Source of the DNA: Candidatus Rifleibacteriota bacterium
GTDB lineage: Bacteria; UBP17; UBA6191; JACPRK01
DNA: 42,771 bases
Direction of reading: 5' to 3'
NCBI GenBank assembly: GCA_016213865.1
Contig: JACQZL010000189.1
Coordinates: forward strand, 1 to 42,771
Part shown: piece by piece, positions 24,371-39,300 of the stretch
Position numbering within the stretch: position 1 is the first letter of the stretch
Layout: each line of letters starts with the position of its first letter
Position numbers and translations under genes: made by a program
Notes under the pieces: model-generated
What the model was told of the DNA's origin: nothing
Databases searched by the model: none
The model's input: the letters and a program-made list of their open reading frames with translations, nothing else

Positions 24371-27300
24371 GTGCTCATCTGGAACAGTCTTCCAACTTCG
24401 AACTACGAGGCTGCCGACGTCGTGGTCGGACAATCGAACTTCACTTCCTCCGGCAGTGGTCTGAACGCATCAACCCTCCATGATCCCCGCGGAGTTGCTG
24501 CCCAGAACAACAGGCTGTTCGTGGCGGATTCGTCCAACCGGCGGGTATTGGTCTGGGATCCCATCCCGACGACGAACGGCGTGGCGGCGACCTGGGTGCT
24601 TGGTCAGGGCAGCTTCACCACGAACATGATGTGCTATCCCTTCGGTGGCGCCCAGGTGAACGCCACTGGCTTCGGGGGCGCGATATGGGGGTTGACCACG
24701 TTCGGGTCCGGTGTCATGGTCGCGGACGGCTGGGCCGACCGCATCTTGTGGTGGACCAGCGCCCCGACGGCGAACGGTCAGGCGGCGAACAAGGTCTTCG
24801 GCCAGCCGGACTTCACGACGTGCTCGGAAACCCCCGGCCAGAGCGTGCTGTCCGAAGCCTGCAACGTGAGTTGCTACGGAGCCACCTACGTGTGCGATCA
24901 GAACCGCGTGCTCATCTGGGACGGCGGCCCGGCAAACAACGGCCAGGCAGCGGCCAGAGTCCTGGGTCAGCCGGACTGGACCTCGTTGAGCGCCAACAAT
25001 CCAAGCCTGTCGGGCAGGACCCTCTCCTACCCGAAGTCGGCCTCCGGTGACTCGGGCCACACCGTCGTCGCGGACAGCAACAACAATCGCGTGCTCATCT
25101 GGAACAACTATCTCCCTTCGAGCTACTCGAATGCCAGCGTCGTCCTGGGTCAGCCCGACATGACTTCGAACTCGGGCTCGAATCCGGGCGTGAGTGCCAC
25201 GATCGCTTCGCCGCTCCGAGTGGCCTCGGACGGCACCCGGCTGTTCGTGGCGGATGGGACCAACAACCGCGTACTCATCTGGGACAGCTTGCCGATCACG
25301 AGCAATCAGCCGGCCACCCGGGTGCTGGGCCAGGCGAACTTCACGACCAGGACGGAAGATGGCGCGAGCGTGTCGGCCCAGACCCTGGACAACCCGGACG
25401 GGATTGCCACAGCCGGCGGCCAGCTCTTCGTGTCGGACACGGACAACCACCGGGTCCTGATCTGGACCAGCCTGCCCACGACGAACCGGCAGACCGCGGA
25501 GCTGGTCCTGGGTCAACCCAGTGAGCTCTCGGCCACGGCCAACAACGGCGGCATCTCGGCCTCGGGCATGAACAACCCCAGGGGGCTTGCGGCGGCAGGC
25601 GGCAAGCTGGTCGTGGCGGACGGCAGCAACAACCGGGTCTTGCTCTGGAACAGCATCCCGGTGAGCAGCACTGTCCCGGCCGACCTGGTCCTGGGACAGC
25701 CCGACGTGCTCACAAACACCGTCAACAACGGAGGTGTCTCGGCCTCGAGTCTGTACGCTCCGATGGCGGCCGCCACGGATGGCACGAAGCTGGCCGTGGC
25801 CGATTACCTCAACAACCGGGTGCTGCTCTGGAACAGCTTTCCGACGTCAAACGGCCAGCCGGCGGACGTGGTCCTGGGGCAACCGAACCCCATCTCGAAC
25901 ACCGCCAACAACGGTGGCCTTTCGGCCTCCAGCCTGTACCGGCCGTACAGAGTCACCTGGGACGGCCGCAGGCTCTACGTGGCGGATCGCAGCAACAACC
26001 GGGTCCTGGTCTGGAACGGGTGGCCGACCTCGAACGGCGCGCCGGCCCACAGCATCGTCGATCCGACCGGCTCCACGTATCCGTCTCCCACCAGCCTCCA
26101 AAGCCCGAGAGACGTCGCCGTCACGGGAGAGTTGCTGTGGATCGTCGATGAGACGCCGCGCGTGGTGAAGCTGCAGGTGGGCTACTTCGAGGCCGTCCTT
26201 GCGTACGATCAGCCCGATCGCCTCTACTGCGCAGAGCCGTTCGCGGTAACGGCGACGTTCACTCGCGTGCCCGCCTCGGCGCCGACCCTCCTCATCGCGG
26301 GCGGAGGTGTCGGAGCGGCGAACGACGTGACAGCGACGGCGATGCTGCCAACTGCCGATCCGCTCGAGTTCACCTTCACCCGCTCAGTCGAGACCGGCGA
26401 CGATGGCGCGTTCTCGCTCACCCTGACGGCCAGCTCGACGCTGGGCGAGACGCTGATCTGGCAACCGTGGAACAACACGTTCTCCGTCGACACGGTGGCG
26501 CCGGCCGTGACCCTGACGTACAGCCAGGCCGATCGCCTCTACAAGGCGGAGTCGTACACGCTGAACGCGGCGTTCAGCGAGACCCTGGCCGCGACGCCGA
26601 CGGTGGCCCTCGCGGGGGCGGTGCCCGACGGCGTCAACGACGTGACGCCGACCTCGATGACGGCGACCGCGGACCCGAAGGTCTGGACGTTCACCCGCAC
26701 CGCGCTCGCCGGTGACGACGACACGTTTGCCGTCACCCTCGGCGCCAGCGACCCGGCGGGGAACACGGCGCCTGCCGCGCCCGCGAACAACACCTTCACG
26801 ATCGACGCCACGGCACCGATGGCAACGGTTTCCTGGAATCAGCCCGATCGCAAGTACAAGGTCGAGACACTCGTGCTGACGGCGACCTTTGCCGAGCCGA
26901 TCACGCCCACGGCGCCCAGGCTCAGCATCAGCGGGACGACTGGTGGGGGAGCGGTCACGAACGTCTCGATGACGGCGGGCGCGGACCCGACGGTGTGGAC
27001 CTACACGAAGGCCTTGCTGGCTGGCGACACGCAGGGTACGCACTCGATCACGCTGACGGCGACCGACGCGGCCGGCAATGCGTTGACAGTGCAGCCGACC
27101 GACCGGACCTTCGTCGAGGACTCGGTGGTGCCGACAGTGACGCTGGCGTACAACCAGGCCGATCGCTTCTACGGCGCCGAGCCGTTTGGGCTCACGGCGA
27201 CGTTCAGCGAGGCGATGGGGGTGACGCCGGTCGTGGCCATCGTGGGGGCGTCGCCGGGCGGCATGAACGACGTGGCGCCGGCCGACCTGGTGGCCACGGC

Positions 27301-30300
27301 GAGCCCGACGGTGTGGACGTACAGCCGCACGGCCGTGGAAGGTGACGACGACGTCTTTACCATCACGTTGACAGCGGCAGACCCGTCCCGCAACGCGGTG
27401 GCCGTGCAGCCGGCGAACCGCACCTTCACGGTGGACGCGACGGTCCCGACCGCCTCTTTGGCCTACAGCAAGTCGCCCGCCGTCTACAAGGCCGAGTCGT
27501 TCAAGGTGACGGCGACCTTCAGCGAGAACATCACGCCGTCGGCACCGACCATTACCATCAGTGGGACGACAGGCGGCATCGCGGTCACGAACGTCTCCAT
27601 GACGCAAGGGGCCACCCGCTCGATCTGGACCTACGCCCGGACGCTGCAGGCCGGTGATACGCAGGGGGCCCACACCATCACTTTGACGGCCGCCGACGGG
27701 GCGGGCAACGGTCTGCCGGCGCAGCCAGCCAACAAGAGCTTCGTGGTGGACACGGCAGCGCCGACGGCGAGCTTCACTTTCAGCAAACCCAGCCGCCAGT
27801 ACAAGGCCGAGGAATTCGCGGTGAGCGTGGTTTTCAACGAGGCGATGGCCGCGACCCCGACGTTGGCGATCAGCGGGACCACGGGCGGTATCTCGGTCAC
27901 GAACGCAGCGATGGCCGCGACGGCCGACCCGGCGGTCTGGACCTACTCGGCGACTCTCGTGCCGGCCGACACCCAGGGCACGCACTCGCTGACCCTGACC
28001 GCGAGCGACCTGGCGGGCAACGCGTTGGCCGTGCATCCGGTGACACGCACGTTCACGGCCGAGACCGTGCCGCCGACGGCAACGTTCACCTACAACCAGG
28101 CGGACCGGCTGTACAAGACGGCCGAGCCGATCCGGGTGACGGCGACGTTCAGCGAGGACATCACCCCGACGGCGCCGGCGCTCTCGATTGACGGGACGGT
28201 TGGAGGAGCGACGGTGGCGGGCGCGCCGATGGCGCAGGGCGCGACCCTGAAGACCTGGACCTGGCAATCCACGGTCGCGGCGAACGACACCGAGGGCACG
28301 CGGACGATTACCCTGGCGGCCGCGGATGGCGCCGGCAACGGGCTCGCGGCGCAGGCGGCGAACAACACCTTCAGCCTGTACACGCGCGTGCTGGCACCGA
28401 CCGACGTTACGGTGACGGCGCCCAACCGGGCGCTGCGGCCCGAGCCGGGCCAGGCCCTGCCCGACCCGACGCCGGTGACGGTGACAGTGATCAACTCGAG
28501 CACGACGAACAATGTGCGGGTCGACGCCGTGGCCCTGACGTTCTTCCGGGGAACGCAGTCGGCCGCCGGGCACTACGTGGTGACGGCCCCCGCGGTACCG
28601 GTGACCCTCTCGCCGCAGGCTAGCGCCGCGCTGGTCTATCAGGTGCGGCCCACCGCGGCCACGCCGGTCTTCGAGCCGGTCGACCTCACCGCGACGGTGT
28701 CGGCGACGGATCTGGGAACGAGCCAGGGAGGCGAAGGGTCCGCAGGGACGCGGTGGTCGGTCGTGCCGCGGCCCGGGCGGGTGCTGGGGCAGGCAGACTT
28801 GACCTCGACCTACCGCCTGAGAAGGGGCCTGGAGAGCCCCACGGCAGCCTGGACGAACGGGGCCAAGGTGGCCGTGGCGGATTACTCCAACAACCGGGTC
28901 CTCATCTGGAGCAGTTTCCCGGCTTCCAACGGTCAGCCGCCCGATCTCGTCCTGGGCCAGCCGGGGTTTGGCTCCACCGACGCGAACCACGGAGGGCTGT
29001 CCGCATCCAGTCTCGATACTCCCCTGGGCCTCCACTCGGACGGGACCCGCCTGCTGGTCTCCGACATGGCCAACAACCGGGTGCTGGTCTGGACGGCGTT
29101 CCCGACCTCGAACCTCCAGCCCGCCGACCTCGTTCTGGGCCAGAGCGACTTCCTCACGAACCTCGCCGCCACGGCCCGTAATCGCTTCAACTCGCCCGAA
29201 GGGGTGTTCACCGACGGGACCAAGGTCCTGGTGGCCGATCCTCTCAACTCCCGGGTGCTGCTGTGGAACACGTTCCCGACTGCGAACGGTCAGAACGCCA
29301 GTACCGTTCTCGGCCAGACCAACTTCACCAGCAGCGTCCCCGGTACCAGCGCCACGCAGCTTCGCCGCCCCAGCGGGGTATGGACCGATGGGACCCGCCT
29401 TCTGGTGAGCGACTACCTGGACAACCGAGTCCTCTACCATTCAACCTGGCCGACAGGCAATGGCCAGGCCGCCACCTGGGTGCTCGGCCAGCCGGATATG
29501 GGGAGCAACCTGCCGGGGACGACGCAGTCGACGCTCAATCGACCCGAGTCCGTCACCGCCAGCTCGAGCCGGATCTACGTCGGCGACCGCGAGAACCACC
29601 GCGTCATGCGATGGAGCTTCCCGACCGGCAACGGCTCCAACGCCACGGCGGTGCTCGGACAGGCCGACTTCACCTCGGCCGCTGGGTGTGGCAGTCCTCT
29701 GAGCGGGGCGTGCTTGTCGGGCCCGATCGGGATCTCGACTGACGGGAGCCGTCTGCTCGTCCCCGACTGGACCGACAATCGCGTCCTCATGTGGAACTCG
29801 CTGCCGGGCTCCGGCAACCCCCCGGCCGACCTGGTGCTCGGACAGCCGGACTTCACGACCGATGCCGCCGGCCACCCGGGCACACCGTCGGCCGCCACGC
29901 TCAGTTCTCCGGGCGGTCTCTTCACCACCGGTGGACCGATGGTGCTGGCGGACCGGTACAACCACAGGGTCCTCATCTGGGACTCGGCCCCGCTGACGCC
30001 CTCGCAGCCGGCCAACCGCGTGCTCGGCCAGGCCGACTTCACGGCCAACCTCGCCAACCGCGGAGGCTCGCCCAACTCCTCGAGGTTGAACATGCCGGCA
30101 GGTTGTGTGCTGGTGGGTTTGCGACTGGCCGTAGCGGATCAGAGCAACCACCGGATCCTCATCTGGAACACGTTCCCGCCGGCCAACGGCCAGGTAGCCG
30201 ATCTCGTCCTGGGACAGACGACCTTCTCCGGGGCCACCGCGAATGCCGGCGGGGTGAGCGCGGCCAGCCTCAACAACCCCAAGGGGCTCGCGACCGACGG

Positions 30301-33300
30301 AACGCGCCTCATCGCGGCCGACTACTCGAACCACCGCGTCCTGATCTGGGACTCGCTGCCCATCACGCACACCCAACCCGCCAACCTGGTGCTGGGGCAG
30401 ACGGACTTCTCGACGAACGCCGCCAACTCACCCACCATCGGGGCTTCGACCTTGTTTTCTCCGAGCAGCGTCTGGACGGACGGCACGCGGCTGGTCGTGA
30501 CCGAGTACGGCAATCACCGGGCCCTGGTCTGGAACGTGTTTCCCACGGCCAACGGCCAGCCCGCCGATCTGGTGCTGGGGCAGCCGAACTTCACGTCGAA
30601 CACCCAGAACAACGGTGACCGCGGCGCGTCGACGTTGTACCATCCCTATGGCGTGACGTCGGTCGGCTCGCGACTGCTCGTGGGGGATTACGGCAACAAC
30701 CGTGTCCTGGTCTGGGCATCGTTCCCCACTGCCAACTTCGCGCCGGCGACGGCCGTGCTGGGCCAGGCCTGGTTCGCCAACGGCAGTGCCCCTGTCGAGG
30801 TCACGCCGGACAGTCTGGGCTATCCCATCGGCCTGGCGGCCTTGGGCAACACGCTCTGGCTCGGCGACTCGACGCAGAGCCGAGTTCTGGGTTACGACCT
30901 GGAGCACTTCCAGGCGACCCTCGCGTTCGACAAGCCGGGCCAGGTCTACCGGGCCGAGACGCTGGCGCTGACAGCAACCTTCACCTCCGACGCGGCCTCC
31001 GCCCCCACGCTCGCCATCGCGGGCGGCGGCCCCAGCGCCGCCAACGACGTCTCGGCGACCGCGATGGCTCCCACGGCCGACCCGCGGGTCTGGACCTACT
31101 CCCAGACGCTCTCCGCTGACGACGTGGGCACCTTCACGGTCACGCTCTCGGCAACCTCCGCGGCGGGCGAGTCCCTGGGCGGGCAACCTGGCAACAACAC
31201 CTTCACCGTGGACGTGGCTGGCCCGACAGCCACCCTGGCCTTCAGCCAGGCGGACCGCCTCTACCGCGCCGAGGTCTTTGCCGTGACGGCGACGTTTGGC
31301 GAGGCACTTGGAACGACGCCCACCATCGCGCTCACCGGTTCGTCGGCCGGCGGGGCCAATGACGTGACGGCGACTCCGATGACGCCCACCGCCGACCCGC
31401 GGGTCTGGACCTTCACCCGCACGGTCGTGACCGGCGACGACGACACGTTCACCGTGACGCTGGCCGCCAGCGACGCGGCCGGCAATGGGCTCGACACCCA
31501 GCCGGCGAACAACACCTTCACCGTGGAGGCAACCGCCCCGACCGCGGTGCTGGCCTACAGCAAGGCCAGCCGCGCCTACCACGACGAGGCCTTCGTGGTG
31601 ACGGCGACCTTCAGCAAGCCGATCACTCCCACGGCGCCGGCCGTTACCATCGACGGGACGACGGGCGGCGGCGCCGTCTCGAACGTGCCGATGACGATGG
31701 GCGCGGACCGCACGGTGTGGACCTACTCCACGACGCTGCAGGCCGGGGATACGCAGGGAACGCACGCTCTCACGTTGACCGCGAGCGATGCGGCGGGCAA
31801 CGCTCTGGCCGTCCAGCCGGCGGGCAATGCCTTTACGGTCGACACGGCCCAGCCGACGGCGACAATCGCGTACAGCAAGCCCGGCCGTTTGTACGGGGTC
31901 GAGCTGTTCCGGGTAACGGCCACGTTCAGCGAGCCGATCACGCCCGTGGCTCCGACCGTCGGGGTCGACGGGACGACTGGTGGTGGCACCGTCACCAACG
32001 CCCCAATGACGATGGGTGCGGACGCCTCGGTCTGGACCTGGCAAGCGACCCTGCAGTCAGGCGACACGCAGGGCACGCACACGCTGCTCTTCACCGCGAA
32101 CGACGCCGCGGGCAACGAGCTGGCCTACCAGCCGACCGGCAACACGTTCACCGTAGACACGGCCGTTCCGACTGCGACGCTGTCGTACAGCAAGGCGAAC
32201 CGAGTCTACGGGGTGGAGGCGTTCGTGGTGACGGCGACGTTCAGCGAACCGATCACGCCGGCGGCGCCCACGCTCTCCGTGGACGGGACGACGGGCGGCG
32301 GCACCGTCTCGAACGTGGCGATGACGATGGGCGCCGACGCGGCGGTGTGGATCTACTCGACGGTGCTCGACTCCGGGGACACGGGCGGCGTTCATACCCT
32401 GACCATCGCGGCCGCCGACGCTGCCGGCAATGCGCTGGCCGTGCAGCCGGCACAGAACACGTTCACGTTCGACACTGCCATGCCGATGGCCACGCTGACC
32501 TTCAACAAGGTGGGCCAGCCGTACCAGGCAGAGCCGTTCGTCGTGACGGCGACGTTCAGCGAGGCGATGGCCCCGACCCCGACGGTGGCAATCGCCGGGG
32601 CCACGCCCGGTGGCGCCAATGACGTGGGTGCCACTGCGATGGCGCCGACGGCCGACCCGAGGGTCTGGACCTTCGCTCGCACCCTGGTCGACGGCGACAA
32701 CGACAGCTTCACCGTGACGTTGACCGGAGTCGATCTGGCGGGCAACTCCCTGCTGGCCCAGCCTGCAGGGAACACCTTCACCGTCGACACGTCGGTCTTC
32801 ACGGCGACGTTGACCTATTCCAAGAGCAACCTGCTCTTCGGGGCCGGGCCCTTCGCGGTGACGGCGACGTTCAGTGAGGCGCTCCTCTCCACCCCCACGT
32901 TCGCGACTGCTGGAGATACGCCGGGCGGTCCTAACGACGTGACGGCGACCGCCATGACGGCGACCGCCGAGCCGAGGGTCTGGACCTTCGCGCGTACGGT
33001 CGTGGGTGGCGACGACGATGCCTTCACCGTGACGCTCGCAGGCACCAGTGCCACCAGCAGGCCGCTAGCCGGGCAGCCGGTCAACAACAAGTTCGTCGTC
33101 GAGGCGACGGCGCCCGCGGTGACGCTGGCCTACGACCAGGCGGACCGCCTGTACCTGGCCGAGAGCTTCAGGCTCACGGCCACTTTCACCGAGGAACTGA
33201 ACGGGACCCCGACGGTGGCCATCGCCGGGGCCGTGCCAGGCGGCGCCAACGACGTGGCGGCGGTCGGGATGACGGCTTCCGGGGACCCGAAGGTGTGGAC

Positions 33301-36300
33301 CTTCGCGCGCTCGGTGTGCACCGGCGACGACGACACCTTCACTGTGACGTTCGTCGCAAGCGACGAGGCTGGGAACGCGGTGGCCGCGCAGCCGGCGAAC
33401 AACACGTTCGTCGTGGACACGACAACCCCGACGGCGACGCTGACCTTCAACAAGGTGGGGCAACCCTATCAGGCCGAGACGTTCCTCGTGACGGCGACCT
33501 TCGCCGAGGCCGTGCAGGCGACGCCGACCGTGGCAATCGCCGGAACGACGCCTGGGGGCGCAAACGACGTGGCGGCCACGGCGATGACCGCAACGGCCGA
33601 CGCGAAGGTCTGGACGTACGCACGCACGGTCGTCGACGGCGACGACGACACGTTCACGGTGACGCTCACGGGCGCCGACCCAGCGGGCAACTCGCTGGCG
33701 GCGCAACCCTCGAACAACACGTTCACGGTCGACGCCTCGGCGCCGACGGCGACACTGGCCTACGACCAGGCAGACCGGCTGTACGCGGCCGGGCCGTTCG
33801 CGGTGACGGCGACGTTCAGCGAGGCGTTGGCTGCAACGCCGACAATCGCGCTCGCGGGCGCGACCGTGGGCGGCGCGAACGACGTGGCCGCGACGGCGAT
33901 GACGCCGACAGCCGACGCGAAGGTGTGGACCTTCGCGCGCACGGTGGTGTTCGGCGACGACGACACGTTCACCGTGACGCTGGCAGGCGCCGACGCGACG
34001 GGCAACGCTCAGGTAGCGCAGCCTCTGAACAGCACGTTCACGGTTGACGCCTCGGCGCCTGCGGCGTGGCTGGCGTATAGCCGGGCGGGCCGGCTCTACG
34101 CGGACGGGGCTTTTGCGGTGACAGCGACGTTCACCGAGGTGCTCGCGGCAGCGCCGACCATCGGGCTCGCGGGCGCAACCGCGGGCGGCGCGAACGACGT
34201 TGTTGCGACGGCGATGACGCCGACGGCCGACGCGAAGGTGTGGACCTACGCGCGCACGGTGCTCGCGGGGGACGACGACACGTTCACCGTGACGCTCGCC
34301 GCGAGCGACCCGGCGGGCAACGCGCTGGCCGGGCAGCCCTTGAGCAACACGTTCACGGTCGACACCTCGCCGCCGGCAGTGACGCTGGCCTACGACCAGG
34401 CGGACCGGCTGTACAGAGCCGAGGCGTTCGCTCTGACGGCGACTTTCAGCGAGGCACTCGGCGCGGCGCCGAGGGTGGCCATTGCGGGAGGCACGCCCGG
34501 TGGCGCCAACGACGTTTCGACCGCTGCAATGGTGGCCACGGTGGACGCGAAGGTATGGACGTTCGCGCGCACGGCGCTCGGCGGTGACGACGACACGTTT
34601 ACGGTGGCGTTTACTGCTGCCGATCCGGCGGGCAACACTCTGACTGTCCAGCCGGCGAACAGGACGTTCCGGGTGGACGCCACTCCGCCCGCCGCTCCAG
34701 TCTTGACGTTCAGCCAGGGGCCTTCACGGTTGAAGGCCGGCAATCTGGTGATCACGGCCGACTTCGCCGAAGACCTGGCGGCGTCGCTGACGCCTTCCCT
34801 GGTCTTCACGGGCACGGCGGCGACGAACGGCCGCCTCGGTCCCGTGGCACCGTCGGCAGCCCGCGTGAGTCCGACTCGGTTCGTCTATGCGGCGACGGTC
34901 AGCCGAGCAACCGCTCCGGACGGCGAGGGCTACACGGCGACCGTGGATAGGTCGACCGTCGAGGACCTCGCCGGGAACGTCCAGTCGGCATCCAGCGCGA
35001 CCGCCGTGGGCCTCGTCGACCCGGCGGCGGCCACCCTGTCCTTCGGCTCGCTTGCAGCACCGGCACTGGTGTCCCTGGGACAGGTCTTCTCGGCCCAGGT
35101 CGTCGTGTCCAATCCCGGTGGTACCTCGATCGACGTGACCTCGACCTCGCTGACGTTTGACGGCACAGGCCTGACGGCCGTGCCGGACCAGACTCCGAGC
35201 GTCATCGCCGGTGGCACCAGCGCCACGTTCCGGTACACGGTCACGGTGTCCCTCCAGACCGGAACGGGCCCTCACACGGCGACGCTGTCCGTACTGGCCA
35301 GGGACCACTACTCGAACGCGGACGCCGGCAACTCGCAGACGCTGGCGCCGGCCGTCACCGTGCAGACGCCGGCAACGCTGCAAGTCCTGTCGGTCGAGAG
35401 CACTCGCACCGTGATTGCTCGCGGACAGAACGGGTTCGTGACGTTGTCGGTGCGGAACACGGGGCAGGCGACGGCGACTCTCTCCAGCATCGCCCCGACG
35501 TTCCACGCGGGAGACTCCGACGTAACGTCGGAGTATACCGCGGCTCCGGGCTCGAATCCGGCGCTGCTCGATGGCGGAGCGACGGGGACCTTCACCTTCG
35601 CGGTGGGTGTCGGTGCTGGCGCCACGCTTGGCACCGTGTCGCTCAATGGCACGGTTAGTGGTGCCGACGCGAACTCCGGCGCCGTGGTCTCGGATGCCTC
35701 TGCCGACGTCACCGACTCCTGGACCGTCGTGGCGGCCGGGGCGGCCTTCGTCGAAACCGTCATGCCATCGCCGGTACTCAACGATGCACCGGCGGCGCTC
35801 ACGGTGACCGGCTTCGGTTTCACCGGGCTCACGGGCCTGCGACTCGGCGAACCGTATCGGATCTCGCTGACTGACGTACGAGTGCTCTCCGACGACACTC
35901 TCACGGCCACGTTGCCGGCCGGGGTCCCCGCGGGCACCTATGCCCTGATCGCGGCCCGTCTGTCCAGCGAATCCCCTGCCGGCGGCCCGGGTCTGACGGT
36001 GGTACCGGGCGTTCCGAGGGTCATGGGGTCGACGGTCACAACGTGCGTCGAGGACGTGCCAGCGCCGCTCACGTTGACGGGCTCCGGATTCGCGGGAGCG
36101 ACCGGTGTGAACCTGACCGATCTGGCCAATACGGCCCTTGCCGGCCTCCGCGTCGTGGACGACGGGACGTTGGAAGTCACGGTGCCGGCCGGAGTCGTCC
36201 CGGGCACCTATCGCTTCGTGGTGGCCACCCCGCGCGGCACCAGTACGGTCTCGATTCCGACGCTGGTGGTGCGATCCGCCCACGTGGCACCCGTGGCCAA

Positions 36301-39300
36301 CGCCGGCAACGGCTTCTCGCGAGCCGTGGGGGAGCTGATACGGCTTGACGGCACGGCCTCGTCCCCGTCCGGAGGGTACACCACCCAACTGGTGTATGGG
36401 TGGTCCTTCACCAGCGTGCCGGTTGGAAGCAGCGTCACGACCGCGTCTTTCTCGGAGAACGGTTCGATTCGGGCCGCGCGGCCGTCCTTCGTTCCCGATC
36501 GGAAGGGCCCGTATGCCGTGCGACTGATCGTCGACGACGGCGTGATGGTGTCGCCGCCGGCCCTCGTCACGGTGACGATCGTCAATTCGCCCCCGCGGGT
36601 GACGGCAGCCGTGGCCACGCTCGAGACGACGGTCGGTCAGTCCGTGCGCGCGGCGGCCTCGGTGACCGATCCGAACCTCGAGGATCGCACCGATTGTCTC
36701 TGGAGCGTCGTATCAGTGCCACCCGGCAGCGCGGTGACAGGGTCCTCACTGCAGCCGTTCCGCACCGGGACGGTGGAATCCGCGACCTTCACGCCGGACT
36801 TGCCGGGCACCTACCGGCTCCGGTTGGTGGCCTCGGACGGCGAGGCCGTTTCGCTGCCGGTCGACTTCACCGTTCATGCCATCCAGGCGACCGGCGCAAT
36901 CGTCTTCCTGTCCCCCGCCGACGGCGACAAGTTGTCGGACGACGCGTCGGCGGCCCGTGACTTCCAGCTCGCCGTACGGGTGCGAGTCGCCAGCACCGCC
37001 GGCGGTCCCGTGCGGCTGCTCGTGGACAATCTCCCGGTGGCCGTGGCAACGGTCGGAGCCGACTTGGTGGTCGAGTTTCCGACCGTCACCCTCCCGATCG
37101 GCCGGACGAGCTGGCTGACCGCGCAACAGCAGACCAACGCGGCCTCCATTCGAGTGACAGTGCCGACTGCGCTCGTGCCTCACGCGACGGTCCACACCCC
37201 GGGTGCGGCAGGCGGCGGACCCCGGGTCCTGATGCTCGACGCGTCTGGGAGCTTCAGCCCGACCGGCCAGCAACTCACCTATCTGTGGGAGCTGGTGACT
37301 GCCCCGACAGGAGCGTCTTCGTTTTCGTCCACGGAGCCGACGACCCAATACGTGGCCACCGTGGCTGGCACGTACGGCTTCACGGTCACGATCACGGACG
37401 TCGGCGGCAATGTCACCCGAACGATGACGTTCACGGTGGATACCGTGCCCCCCGTGGCTGACGCCCGTGGAGATCGGCAACTGATGCTGAGCAGGCCGGA
37501 TCTCGTGGCGCCCTTCCCGACGACGCTGGAGCTCGTGCTCGACGGTACGGCCTCCAGCGATCCCAACGGACAGCCGCTGACGTACTTCTGGGAGGTGCTG
37601 CAGGCCCCTGATCGTCCCGCGGGACAGGCTGCGACGACCTCGCTGGTGAGGTTCAGCTCGTTCGTCGAGCCCCGGCCGCGAGTCACCTTCTCGGGGGCCC
37701 GGGTCCCCGAGGTCACAGGGGCGCCGCTTGCAGCGGCGGGCGTCTACGTGTTCCGGCTGACGGTATCGAAGGGACCGGTGTCGGCCTCCGACACGGTCCA
37801 GGTGGTGGCGGTCGATCCGGGCAACCTGTTGCCTGCGGCCGACGCCGGCGTGGACAGGATGTTCGCGTTGCGGCGTGATACACAGGGCAACCTGGTGGCC
37901 ACGTTCCCCGACCCGCTGGTGCCCGCGGCGCAGCAGGGTGATCCGGCGAACCTGTGCACCTTCGTGCGCCTCGACGGCCGCGAAAGCGCTGATTCGAAGC
38001 AACGTCCGGTCACCTACGCCTGGACGGTCGTGTCGAAACCGTCGCGCTCGGCGATCGAGACCCTACGAGACGCGAGCACGCCCTTCCCGTGCTTCACGCC
38101 GGACGTCGAGGGCCTCTATCGGTTCCAGCTCGTGGTGAACAACGGGCTCTACGACAGTGCTCCTTCGCAGGTGGGGGTCCTCATCGCCAAGGCCAACCAG
38201 CCACCGCAAGCCCTGCCGGAAGTGCAGGATCTGCGGCCGCCCATGAAACGGTGCACACCGGCGGACCCACCATCCCGGTGGCCCGTTGGGTCCCGGGTGG
38301 ATCTCGATGGCTCTTCGTCGCTCGATCCGGACGCCGGCGATCGACTCAGCTATCAGTGGGCCCAGACGGCCGGTCCGAGCGTGAGCCTGGAACCGAACAC
38401 CACTCAACCGCACGTGACCTTCACCGCCACCCGGTCGGGCCGACTGGAGTTCCGGCTGACGGTGACCGACCCCCACGGGGTCCACGATTCTGAGACCGTC
38501 TGCTGTCTGGTCTGCGAAGGCAGCATGCCGCTGGTATCGATCGTCGCCACGGCGCCCGGCACGGCACCCGGCGAGGCTGTCTCCGAGGGTATTGCGGTCA
38601 CGTCGTGCCGCTCCCTGCGGACAACGGCTTCTACCACCGTGACCCTGACGGGGAACGTGACGGGGGCGCCCCAGCGCCAGACTTTCGACTTCCTGTGGCG
38701 ACAGGTCGGCGGTCCCACCGTGCAACTCAGCTCGACCGGGCTACTCGGCACCGCGCAACCCGCGTCGGTGACGCAGTTCGTGCCGACGACGTCACGCGTT
38801 CACACGTTTGAGATGGTTGTGCTTCCACTCAATGCCACCGGTGAGCGCACGGGCCTCCTGCTGAAACGTCGCGTGCGGGTCATCGTGGACACTGCCACGG
38901 CCAGCGTGCCGGAGGCAGTGGGGATCGTCACCCCGGAGAGCATCCCGCTCTCGGGCTCGACGACGGCTCGCACCGTCACGCTCGACGGCCGCGGCTCGAG
39001 GTTGGTCGGAGTGCTCTCCCGGTCGGGGCTGCCGCTCTGCTATTCCTGGCGGCAGGTCGCCGGCCCCCGCGGCACGCTCGACAACCCCTATGCACCGCAG
39101 ACGCATTTCGTGGCGCCCAGCTTCGAAGGCCAGGCAACCTCGCGGAACTACCTCTTCGAGCTGATGGTCGACGTGACCCCGCCGGGAGACCGCAGCGAGC
39201 CGGTCTATCGTCAGGTGGTCCAGCAGGGCCAGGGCGCAACGCCCATCGCGACCATCGTCCGGGTGTATCTCGACGGCCAGCCGATCTCCGAACCGACGAC

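Noticed and set aside
26384..29440. 1018-residue minus-strand open frame
   Set aside because: Same cause: a shadow of Ig and NHL repeats, with low-complexity Arg/Gly/His composition.
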